A stretch of 6,579 bases of DNA from assembly GCA_030830595.1 (NCBI GenBank), contig JAURMS010000107.1:1-6579 (forward strand), written 5' to 3'. Every line of letters starts with the position of its first letter. Position 1 is the stretch's first letter. Positions 1 to 5,662 of this stretch are shown here, in pieces. Position numbers and translations under genes: made by a program. The stretch is from Gammaproteobacteria bacterium. Its GTDB lineage: Bacteria; Pseudomonadota; Gammaproteobacteria; Steroidobacterales; Steroidobacteraceae. Below the pieces are notes generated by a model. It saw nothing but the letters and a program-made list of their open reading frames with translations. It made no database searches and was not told where the DNA came from.

Positions 1-691
1 AGGTTTCCTGATTGAGCTTGCGGATGATGCGGCTGACGCGATCGTGCTCGATGATGCGGCCGCGATCGATGATGGCCACATTGCGGCACAGGTTCTCGAC
101 CTCCTCAAGGTAATGGGAGGTGAGGATGATGGTGGTTCCACGCTGGTTGATCTCGCGCAGGAAATCCCACATCGAGCGACGGATCTCGATGTCCACGCCG
201 GCAGTGGGCTCGTCCAGGATCAACAGGCGGGGCTCGTGGACCAGCGCCCTAGCGATCATCAGACGGCGCTTCATGCCCCCGGACAGCGAACGGGCGATGG
301 CATCGCGTTTATCCCACAGCTGCAGCTGGCGCAGGTAACGCTCTGCCTGCGCTCTGGCGGTTTCGAGAGGCAACCCGTAAAACCCTGCCTGGTTCACCAC
401 GATGGTGAACACTTTCTCGAACATGTTGAAGTTGATTTCCTGGGGTACCAGGCCGATGCAAGACTTGGCGAGTTCCAGCTCGCGGTCAAGGTCGTGGCCG
501 AAGACCTCCACCTGACCGGCGCTCTTGGTGACCAGCGAGGACAGAATGCCGATGGTGGTGGTCTTGCCTGCCCCGTTGGGCCCGAGCAGTGCAAAGAAGT
601 CGCCCTCCTCGACATCAAGGTCGATGCCGCGCAGCGCCTGCACGCCGTTACGATAGGTCTTGGTGAGACCCTGAATGGACAAGGCTTTCAT
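1..691 (-). CDS. yadG: ABC-2 type transporter ATP-binding protein, YadG-like (3' end outside window)
   Basis: This is the nucleotide-binding subunit of an ABC exporter; it hydrolyses ATP on the cytoplasmic face of the inner membrane. 230 residues are visible and the rest lies beyond the left edge. They show all ABC signatures in order: Walker A GPNGAGKTT (residues 37-45), Q-loop VPQE (82-85), signature LSGGMKRR (136-143), Walker B LLILDEP (156-162), D-loop AGVD (164-167) and switch His193. Stretches such as IVVNQAG-YG, KRRLMIARAL and EPTAGVDIE match E. coli YadG (308 aa) as I recall it, so about three quarters of the protein is present. The permease partner (YadH type) would be expected just beyond the left edge. 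The ATG at 691 gives the usual MKAL-x-I-x-GL-x-K-x-Y start; an in-frame TTG 24 bases upstream is possible but adds no family sequence. It lies 95 bp after the FlhD-like gene on the same strand. The substrate cannot be read from the ATPase. Confidence 0.93.
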   Translation of the reverse strand, partial: MKALSIQGLTKTYRNGVQALRGIDLDVEEGDFFALLGPNGAGKTTTIGILSSLVTKSAGQVEVFGHDLDRELELAKSCIGLVPQEINFNMFEKVFTIVVNQAGFYGLPLETARAQAERYLRQLQLWDKRDAIARSLSGGMKRRLMIARALVHEPRLLILDEPTAGVDIEIRRSMWDFLREINQRGTTIILTSHYLEEVENLCRNVAIIDRGRIIEHDRVSRIIRKLNQET

Positions 692-786
692 CGGGATGAC
701 CGGCTGGTTATTCAAGGCTGGCTGACGCCAACTCCCTGAAAGGTTAACTCCCGGCGCTGCCCGGAGCAAATGACATGCGCCGTACG

Positions 787-1452
787 TCAGCCCGCCTGCT
801 GCCTCGCGGGGAGTGCCCTCGCTGCCTCTGCGCCCTGCAACTGCATGGCGGCGATCCGCAGGCGCTCGTGATGTCCACCGCTTTTGAGCGCCAGACACAG
901 GAGATGCCAGAACGCCTCACGCCGTGCGAACCTGGCACGCAAGGCGGGTGCCACCCGGCTCGCGAGGCAGTCCAGCGCACCCACCGGCACATCGCGCATG
1001 ACCTGCAGGCTGCGGCCCTCGAGACCCAGGGTCAGGCGCGCCATGGCCGGATGGCAGTGCGCCAGATGCCAGGCGAGCACCACCGCTGAGCGGGTGAAGC
1101 GCAGGCATGCGACGTCGGTGCGTGTGGAGTCCGCATGGTCCCGGATTGACGCGCTGGCCTGAGCCTGCGAACGCCAATATGCATGATCACGGAAACGAAG
1201 GTCGAACAGTGCCACCGGCAGCCGCATCAGCCCGGTATCTCCAACTCGAAGCGGCAGTCCCGCCAGCACCTTCGGCGCCAGGCCCAGTCCCTCATCCAGG
1301 CCAGCCGTCGCACGTCGTGCGCATAAAAGCGCCAAAAACTCTGCGTTGGCTTCCATGACCGCCGCCAGGACTCTCGGCTCGAGAATGTCTGCCTTGGACC
1401 AGCCCAGCGAGTCTTCCGGTGGAACCAGTGCCAGGTGCTGTTGCAACGCCAT
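787..1452 (-). CDS. Uncharacterised protein with two proposed FlhD-like repeats
   Basis: This 221-residue protein has no textbook motif, no signal peptide and no clear membrane segment; it looks alpha-helical and soluble. Residues about 121-183 align without gaps with the core of E. coli FlhD (recalled sequence). SAVVLAWHLAHCHPA matches SYLLLAQRLIVQDKA, then LGL matches LGI, and the L-A near residues 163-164 and the RF at 174-175 fall in register with FlhD. The tail (about 194-206) resembles FlhD's last helix. Residues about 34-93 look like a weaker copy: an AEFLALL helix, LGL at 56-58, RF at 86-87 and YW at 92-93, compared with LGL at 142-144, RF at 174-175 and FW at 181-182. The FlhD inter-subunit cysteine is replaced by Leu171 and Phe83. 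The ATG follows a purine-rich ribosome site (1454-1465). It diverges from the FlhC-like gene across a shared intergenic region. The CDS is well supported; the FlhD assignment is inference and needs a profile search. Otherwise it is a hypothetical protein. Confidence 0.85.
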   Translation of the reverse strand: MALQQHLALVPPEDSLGWSKADILEPRVLAAVMEANAEFLALLCARRATAGLDEGLGLAPKVLAGLPLRVGDTGLMRLPVALFDLRFRDHAYWRSQAQASASIRDHADSTRTDVACLRFTRSAVVLAWHLAHCHPAMARLTLGLEGRSLQVMRDVPVGALDCLASRVAPALRARFARREAFWHLLCLALKSGGHHERLRIAAMQLQGAEAARALPARQQAG

Positions 1453-1487
1453 GCTCCCCCTCCCCTACCCGTCGATTCGATCCCGGG

Positions 1488-1516
1488 TTGCGACCTTCAC
1501 AAGAGACTGGTAAATT
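1488..1516 (+). promoter_or_regulatory. Candidate sigma70 promoter of the FlhC-like gene
   Basis: TTGCGA (1488-1493) and TAAATT (1511-1516) are separated by exactly 17 bp; each matches four of six consensus bases. The -10 lies inside the AT-rich inverted repeat at 1505-1526, so a protein bound there would block the promoter. The predicted start near 1523 gives a leader of under 40 bases that contains the strong ribosome site at 1545-1551. Position and spacing are good, but both boxes are imperfect. Confidence 0.35.
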
Positions 1517-1528
1517 TTTACCAGTCAA
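1499..1528 (-). promoter_or_regulatory. Weak candidate promoter for the divergent FlhD-like gene
   Basis: On the minus strand, TTGACT (1528-1523, five of six matches to the -35 consensus) is followed after 18 bp by TCTTGT (1504-1499, three of six matches). The spacer is almost exactly the inverted repeat at 1505-1526. Transcription would start near 1492, about 40 bases before the ATG at 1452. The -10 is poor, so the assignment is tentative. Confidence 0.2.
1505..1526. promoter_or_regulatory. Perfect 10-bp inverted repeat, probable operator
   Basis: GACTGGTAAA and TTTACCAGTC are exact reverse complements separated by TT, giving a 22-bp near-continuous palindrome. It is strikingly AT-rich for this GC-rich window and lies in the 107-bp gap between two divergent genes, 33 bases before one start codon and 52 before the other. 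It overlaps the candidate -10 of the plus-strand gene and the candidate promoter spacer of the minus-strand gene. No run of T follows on either strand and the hairpin would have almost no loop, so an intrinsic terminator is unlikely. A binding site for a dimeric regulator fits best. It does not resemble the published E. coli FlhD4C2 box as I recall it. The protein that binds it is unknown. Confidence 0.6.
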
Positions 1529-1544
1529 AGCGCTCGCTGTCAAC

Positions 1545-1551
1545 AAGGAGG
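1545..1551 (+). promoter_or_regulatory. Strong Shine-Dalgarno site fixing the FlhC-like start
   Basis: AAGGAGG lies eight bases before the ATG at 1560. It rules out the longer open frame that begins at 1419, which would run back through the palindrome and into the divergent gene. Confidence 0.85.
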
Positions 1552-1559
1552 GAAAGGGG

Positions 1560-2114
1560 ATGAGGATTTCCGATGACCGCTATACCAAGGACCGACTGAG
1601 GTACGACCTTGCCATGCGCCTGATCCTGCATGAGGCCAGGACGAGCACGATCCGCGCCTGGACAGGCCTCAGCGACGACCGGATCAGGAAGCTCTATCGC
1701 AGTTACGCGGCCAGCGAACCAGGCCACAGCGTGAAGCGCCACCGGGGCAAAGCCCCTAGGCAGGCCGCCTATTTCCTGAGCAACCCCGAACTCCGCCTGC
1801 AATCGGCCAACCTGGCCGCAATCCTTTGCCAGCTCGGGCTGCTGGACCATCCTGCAGGTGACGACACGCTGTCCGCGGCCAGCCGGTTCTGCGAGGCTTA
1901 CGAGGCCTTCAGGCGCCAGCATGCCGAGCCGCGCATCGGCTTCGAGCACGCATGGTTCCTCTGTCACGCCCTGCGGCGGCGCCGGGAACTCGGCCTGGGT
2001 GAGTGTCCCGCTTGCGGGGGTCTGGTGGTGATGCCGTCCTTCGCCCTCCACCCCCAGAGCTGCTCGCTGTGCACCCATGGCATCCGCGAACCCGAGGCGG
2101 CGCTGATGGCTTAG
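1560..2114 (+). CDS. flhC: FlhC-family transcriptional regulator
   Basis: This 184-residue protein is a probable DNA-binding subunit of the FlhC family; FlhC joins FlhD as FlhD4C2 to activate class II flagellar promoters in enterics. Residues 14-49 align without gaps with E. coli FlhC (recalled sequence): LAM-LI (17-22), AR (26-27), LS (37-38), R41 and KLY (44-46), which form the helix-turn-helix region. An AW pair (131-132) precedes the zinc site Cys149-x2-Cys152-Gly-Gly and Cys168-x2-Cys171, spaced like the FlhC cluster. Length is close to that of FlhC (about 190 aa). The ATG is fixed by the Shine-Dalgarno site at 1545-1551. No ordinary flhD lies beside it; the divergent protein is the proposed partner. 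nudC follows after 18 bp. Family membership is secure. Whether it controls motility is not shown by this window, so the symbol means homology, not proven orthology. Confidence 0.88.
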   Translation: MRISDDRYTKDRLRYDLAMRLILHEARTSTIRAWTGLSDDRIRKLYRSYAASEPGHSVKRHRGKAPRQAAYFLSNPELRLQSANLAAILCQLGLLDHPAGDDTLSAASRFCEAYEAFRRQHAEPRIGFEHAWFLCHALRRRRELGLGECPACGGLVVMPSFALHPQSCSLCTHGIREPEAALMA

Positions 2115-2117
2115 AAT
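2112..2117 (+). promoter_or_regulatory. Possible -10 box before nudC
   Basis: TAGAAT (five of six matches to TATAAT) overlaps the stop codon of the FlhC-like gene and ends 15 bases before the nudC ATG. I see no convincing -35 at 16-18 bp and no extended -10, so it may be chance. If real, nudC would have a very short leader and a promoter independent of the regulator. Confidence 0.22.
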
Positions 2118-2132
2118 CGCAGGCCTTTAACC

Positions 2133-3077
2133 ATGCATAGGCCGCCTAAAATCAACCTGTTTGCGGGCGCACATGTTGATCGCCTCGCCATCGACCGCCG
2201 TGATCCGGGCGTGCTGACCAAAGCCCTGGGGGAAGCCGGCGCGCGGGTCGTGCCGATCTGGGGATCGGAAACGCTGATCCACGAAGGCGATCCCGCGCAT
2301 GCGCTGCTGCTGGCGCCCGAGGAGTGCCTCGACCATCTCGACGGCCCGGAACAGCTGATCCTGCTGGGACGGTACCGGGGTGCCCCGCTGTTTGTGGCCG
2401 ATCTGGGCCACGCACCTGCCACGCAAGGGCGCGGCCAGGTCCTCGATCTGCGCATGGCCGGCAATCTGCTCGATTTCAACGAGGCCGGCATGCTCGCCTA
2501 CGCCCGGGCCATGGTGTTCTGGAAACGACGCCATCGTCACTGCGGGTCCTGTGGAGCCGCCGCGGTGCCCGAGCGGGCCGGACACGTCATGCGCTGCAGT
2601 GACGGCGCCTGCGGCGCGACCTGGTTTCCACGCGTGGATCCCGCAATCATCGTGCTGGTCACGGATGGGGAACGGGCACTGCTCGGGCGTCAAGCCGCCT
2701 GGCCGGCCGGCCGCTACTCCACGCTGGCGGGATTCGTTGAACCTGGCGAGAGCCTCGAGGACACGGTCCATCGTGAGGTCTTTGAGGAAACCGGGGTGAG
2801 GCTGGCGGGCATCGAGTATCACTCCTCGCAGCCATGGCCTTTTCCCTCCTCATTGATGCTCGGCTTCACGGCCATGGCCGCCAGCACCGACATTCGCGTT
2901 GACGACGATGAATTGGAAGACGCCCGCTGGTTCAGCAGGGACGACATCACGGCTGGCAGGGTCGTGTTACCACCGCCCACCTCGGTGTCTTTTCAGTTGA
3001 TTTCAAGCTGGTTCGATCGGGGCGGAGTCGGCACCCTCGCCGAGTTGGCCGGCCGGTGCACCTGGCAGGGGCGCTAG
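2133..3077 (+). CDS. nudC: NADH pyrophosphatase NudC (Nudix hydrolase)
   Basis: NudC splits NADH or NAD+ into NMN(H) and AMP, and in E. coli also removes the NAD cap from the 5' end of RNAs; it is cytoplasmic. The 314 residues show the whole family architecture. An N-terminal domain (about 1-130) is followed by a zinc ribbon with Cys137, Cys140, Cys155 and Cys160. The Nudix box begins at Gly200 and has Glu206, then REVFEETGV at 214-222, all catalytic positions intact. The NudC-specific SQPWPFP motif is at 232-238. The protein is longer than E. coli NudC (257 aa), mainly in the N-terminal domain, and closer to the longer forms seen in other bacteria and in eukaryotes. The ATG at 2133 keeps the family's NLFAG-x2-x-DR start (8-17); its ribosome site is weak. 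It starts 18 bp after the FlhC-like gene and ends 10 bp before the next gene. Confidence 0.96.
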   Translation: MHRPPKINLFAGAHVDRLAIDRRDPGVLTKALGEAGARVVPIWGSETLIHEGDPAHALLLAPEECLDHLDGPEQLILLGRYRGAPLFVADLGHAPATQGRGQVLDLRMAGNLLDFNEAGMLAYARAMVFWKRRHRHCGSCGAAAVPERAGHVMRCSDGACGATWFPRVDPAIIVLVTDGERALLGRQAAWPAGRYSTLAGFVEPGESLEDTVHREVFEETGVRLAGIEYHSSQPWPFPSSLMLGFTAMAASTDIRVDDDELEDARWFSRDDITAGRVVLPPPTSVSFQLISSWFDRGGVGTLAELAGRCTWQGR

Positions 3078-3087
3078 GCGGTTCCCG

Positions 3088-3864
3088 ATGTGCCTGGTCG
3101 TGCTGTCGCACCGGATCCATCCGGACTACCCGGTCGTGCTGGTGGGACACCGGGACGAATTCCATTCCAGGCCGACGGCAGCCATGGGCTGGTGGCAGGA
3201 CCGCCCCGACGTGCTGGCCGGCAGGGACCTCAAGGCGGGCGGAACCTGGCTGGGGGTCGCGCGCAGCGGTCGCTGGGCCGTGGTCACCAACTTTCGTCAG
3301 CCCGGCGACCCGCCTCGGGATGCACCCTCGCGGGGCGAGTTGGTCACCGACTTCCTGGACTCGGCGCTGCCGGTCCGACAGGCTGCGCCCAGGCTGGCGG
3401 CGAGGGCAGCGGCCTACGCCGGATTCACCCTGCTGGTGTCAGATGGCGTCGACGTCGCCTGCATCACCAACCGTCCAGACACCCACACACAGGTCCTGGG
3501 CAGCGGCACCTACGGCCTCAGCAACGCCAGGCTGGACGATCCCTGGCCTAAGGTGGTCCAGAGTCGCCAGCGGGTGGCTGCCTTGCTGGCCAAGGGCCCA
3601 CCCGACCCAGCCGGCCTGTTTGGCGCCCTGGCCGATCGGGCCCAAGCGGATGAGGCCGACCTGCCCGACACGGGCCTTGGCCTGGCCGTCGAGCGGAGCC
3701 TGTCACCCGCCTTCATCGTCGGCAACGACTACGGCACCCGCAGCGCGACGGTGCTGACCGTCGATCGCGAGGGAGCCATGCGAATCATGGAACGGCGTTT
3801 CGCTGCCGGCGGGGTGGTGACCGGCCGCAGTGCGTTCGCATTTAACACGATTCGCCTGGGTTGA
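3088..3864 (+). CDS. NRDE family protein (TANGO2-like, DUF833)
   Basis: This 258-residue protein belongs to the NRDE/TANGO2 family. The animal members have been linked to haem and lipid handling; the bacterial role is not settled. Evidence: the MC start (Cys2, which could act as an Ntn-hydrolase-type nucleophile once Met is removed), the RDEF-HSRPT block (22-29), GRDLKAGGTWLG, VVTNFR, YGLSNA (142-147), YGTRSATVL (215-223) and a late ERRF. The length is normal for the family. One oddity is that the asparagine of the name-giving NRDE motif is His21 here (CAC), the rest of the block being intact. The start is supported by AGGCGG (3076-3081), six bases before the ATG, and by the family MC beginning. 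It lies 10 bp after nudC and is probably co-transcribed with it. No signal peptide, so likely cytoplasmic. Confidence 0.92.
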   Translation: MCLVVLSHRIHPDYPVVLVGHRDEFHSRPTAAMGWWQDRPDVLAGRDLKAGGTWLGVARSGRWAVVTNFRQPGDPPRDAPSRGELVTDFLDSALPVRQAAPRLAARAAAYAGFTLLVSDGVDVACITNRPDTHTQVLGSGTYGLSNARLDDPWPKVVQSRQRVAALLAKGPPDPAGLFGALADRAQADEADLPDTGLGLAVERSLSPAFIVGNDYGTRSATVLTVDREGAMRIMERRFAAGGVVTGRSAFAFNTIRLG

Positions 3865-3872
3865 TCCGCAGC

Positions 3873-3878
3873 TAGAAT
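3873..3878 (+). promoter_or_regulatory. Possible -10 box before tamA
   Basis: TAGAAT occurs in the 40-bp gap before tamA, 26 bases before its ATG, and is followed by TC like the copy before nudC. The best -35 is TTCGCC (3851-3856), 16 bp upstream, with only three matches. It would let tamAB be transcribed separately from the upstream genes. Weak evidence. Confidence 0.25.
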
Positions 3879-3904
3879 CCGGGATAGTGGGTTCCGGACC
3901 TCCG

Positions 3905-5662
3905 ATGCGCATCATCCCCTTCATGACCACCCTGTTGCTGCTGATGCCCGTTGCATCGGCGGGCGGCGCGCCCGTCATCAACGTCGAGGTCAAGGGCGTC
4001 TCCGGACCCATGCTCGACAACGTCAACGCCTATCTCAGCCTGAGGCGCTTCGCCCGTGCCGAGGACCTCGACCAGGACCAGGTCGACAGGCTGGCGCTGC
4101 GGGCACGGCGAGAAGCCCTGGAGGCGCTGAAGCCTTTCGGCCACTACCGGGCCAGCGCGGAGGTGGTGGTCGAAAGCACGACCGAGGGCTGGCTTGCGAC
4201 GGTCACCGTGGAGCCTGGCGAGCCGGTCATGCTCCGCCGCGTCGAAGTTTTTATCGAGGGCGCCGGCAGCACCGACCCCTCACTGTGGCTGGTCGCGGAG
4301 GACAAGGCACCGCAGGTCGATAAGGCGCTCAACCATCCCGCCTACGCCGAATTGAAGGGCGCACTGCAAAGGGCTGCCGCGGTTCGCGGCTATGCGGATG
4401 CCAGCTTCAGCACCGCGGAGATCCTGGTCGACCTGGAAGCCGGCGAGGCCGAGGTCAAACTGGTTCTCGACACGGGGCCGCGTTACCGCTTCGGTGAGAC
4501 CCGTTTCGCCCAGGATTCGCTCGACCCGAAACTCATCGCCCGCTACCTGCGCTATCGGGAAGGCGACTGGTACGACACCTCGCTGCTACTGCAGACGCAG
4601 TTCGCGCTCGACGACAGCGATTATTTCCGGATCGTGGAGGTCCTGCCGCAGGAGCGAGACCGTGACACGCTCACGGTACCGATCAGGATCGATGCGGAGG
4701 ACAACCTGCTCCAGCGTTACCGGGTCGGACTCGGCTACGCCACCGACACCGAAGCGCGGGCGTTGCTCGGCTGGAATCATCGTCGCCTCAATCGTCGGGG
4801 TCACCGCCTGTCACTGGAGGCGAGGTTATCCAGCCCCGAACAGGCCCTGGACGCCAGCTATGTGGTCCCCTGGCGCGACCCGGCCATGGAGAAACTCGCG
4901 CTCAAGCTGTCACTGGGCAAGGCCCAACGTGGCGACGTCGAGACTGATGGCTTGACGCTGGCGCCTAGCCTTACCCAGACCAGCGGTCGCTGGCAGCGGG
5001 TCCTGTTCATGAACTTCGACTACACGCGGGACAGCCTGGTCGGCGCTGCCGGCGCAGACGCCGAGGTCAGTACCGACCGCAGCCACCTGCTGGTCCCGGG
5101 GATCTCGATGTCGACCATCCCGCCGGGCTTCATCGGCAGCGAGCCGCAGGGACGCGGCTTGTACGCCGAACTGATCGGTTCAGCGGGCGCGCTTGGCTCG
5201 GACGCGGATTTCCTGCGGCTGCTGGTCCGGGATGAGCGCCGGCTCGACCTTGGCGGACCCTGGCACCTCGTGCTGCGCGGAGAACTGGGCCTAAGCCTGG
5301 TGGAAGACTTCGGGCAGCTGCCCAGCCAGTACCGGTTCTTCGCCGGTGGCGACCGGAGCGTGCGCGGCTATGGCTACCAGGAGTTGTCGCCGCGTGATGT
5401 GGATGGCAATCGGGTCGGGGGCCGCCATCTGCTCATCGCCAGCGTGGAAGTGGAGCGCGACCTGCCGCGCAACCTCGGACTCGCCGTGTTCGTGGACGGC
5501 GGCAATGCCTTCGACAACTTCGGTGACCGGCTGCAATATTCAGCGGGCATCGGCCTGAGGTATCGGCTGCCCTTCCTGGTGGTCGGTGTGGACGTGGCCC
5601 AATCGCTGTCGGAACCCGGCCGGGCGCCGCGTTTCCACCTCAACTTCAGCCCCATCCTGTGA
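3905..5662 (+). CDS. tamA: Translocation and assembly module outer-membrane subunit TamA (Omp85 family)
   Basis: TamA is an outer-membrane beta-barrel of the Omp85 family that works with TamB in inserting certain outer-membrane proteins and in phospholipid transport to the outer membrane. The 585 residues match the usual TamA size (577 in E. coli). A signal peptide (1-19: a short positive start, then a hydrophobic stretch to ASA before Gly20) is followed by three POTRA domains (about 24-106, 109-190 and 193-265) and a 16-strand-type barrel (about 270-585). The Omp85 loop-6 motif FFAGGDRSVRGYG is at 478-490. The chain ends in an alternating aromatic strand typical of barrel closure. The ATG at 3905 was chosen because it puts the signal peptide at the N-terminus; the open frame continues 25 codons upstream into the NRDE gene, and Met7 is an alternative. 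The stop overlaps the tamB start. Confidence 0.95.
   Translation: MRIIPFMTTLLLLMPVASAGGAPVINVEVKGVSGPMLDNVNAYLSLRRFARAEDLDQDQVDRLALRARREALEALKPFGHYRASAEVVVESTTEGWLATVTVEPGEPVMLRRVEVFIEGAGSTDPSLWLVAEDKAPQVDKALNHPAYAELKGALQRAAAVRGYADASFSTAEILVDLEAGEAEVKLVLDTGPRYRFGETRFAQDSLDPKLIARYLRYREGDWYDTSLLLQTQFALDDSDYFRIVEVLPQERDRDTLTVPIRIDAEDNLLQRYRVGLGYATDTEARALLGWNHRRLNRRGHRLSLEARLSSPEQALDASYVVPWRDPAMEKLALKLSLGKAQRGDVETDGLTLAPSLTQTSGRWQRVLFMNFDYTRDSLVGAAGADAEVSTDRSHLLVPGISMSTIPPGFIGSEPQGRGLYAELIGSAGALGSDADFLRLLVRDERRLDLGGPWHLVLRGELGLSLVEDFGQLPSQYRFFAGGDRSVRGYGYQELSPRDVDGNRVGGRHLLIASVEVERDLPRNLGLAVFVDGGNAFDNFGDRLQYSAGIGLRYRLPFLVVGVDVAQSLSEPGRAPRFHLNFSPIL

Noticed and set aside
44..739. 231-codon plus-strand open frame opposite the ABC ATPase
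   Set aside because: It is the complement of a gene with every ABC motif intact, and its composition is typical of an antisense shadow.
748..766. Possible terminator hairpin between the FlhD-like gene and the ABC ATPase
   Set aside because: The stem is only 4 bp plus 2 bp with a bulge and no T-run follows on the minus strand, so termination is not supported.
1505..1526. Palindrome read as an intrinsic terminator
   Set aside because: The loop is only two bases, the arm is AT-rich, no T-tract follows on either strand, and it lies upstream of two divergent genes, not after one.
1419..1559. Longer start for the FlhC-like gene
   Set aside because: The 47 extra codons would overlap the divergent gene and the palindrome, have no family similarity and ignore the AAGGAGG site.
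1518..2078. 186-codon open frame on the minus strand opposite the FlhC-like gene
   Set aside because: It is a GC-rich shadow: the plus-strand frame has clear family homology, a strong ribosome site and a zinc motif, while this one has low-complexity composition and no recognisable motif.
2127..2822. 231-codon open frame on the minus strand opposite nudC
   Set aside because: It is fully antisense to an unambiguous nudC with Nudix and zinc motifs; long antisense frames are common at this GC content.
3056..3757. 233-codon plus-strand frame overlapping the NRDE gene
   Set aside because: It is a +1-type shadow rich in Arg, Pro, Ser and Trp, overlaps the end of nudC, and competes with a complete NRDE-family protein.
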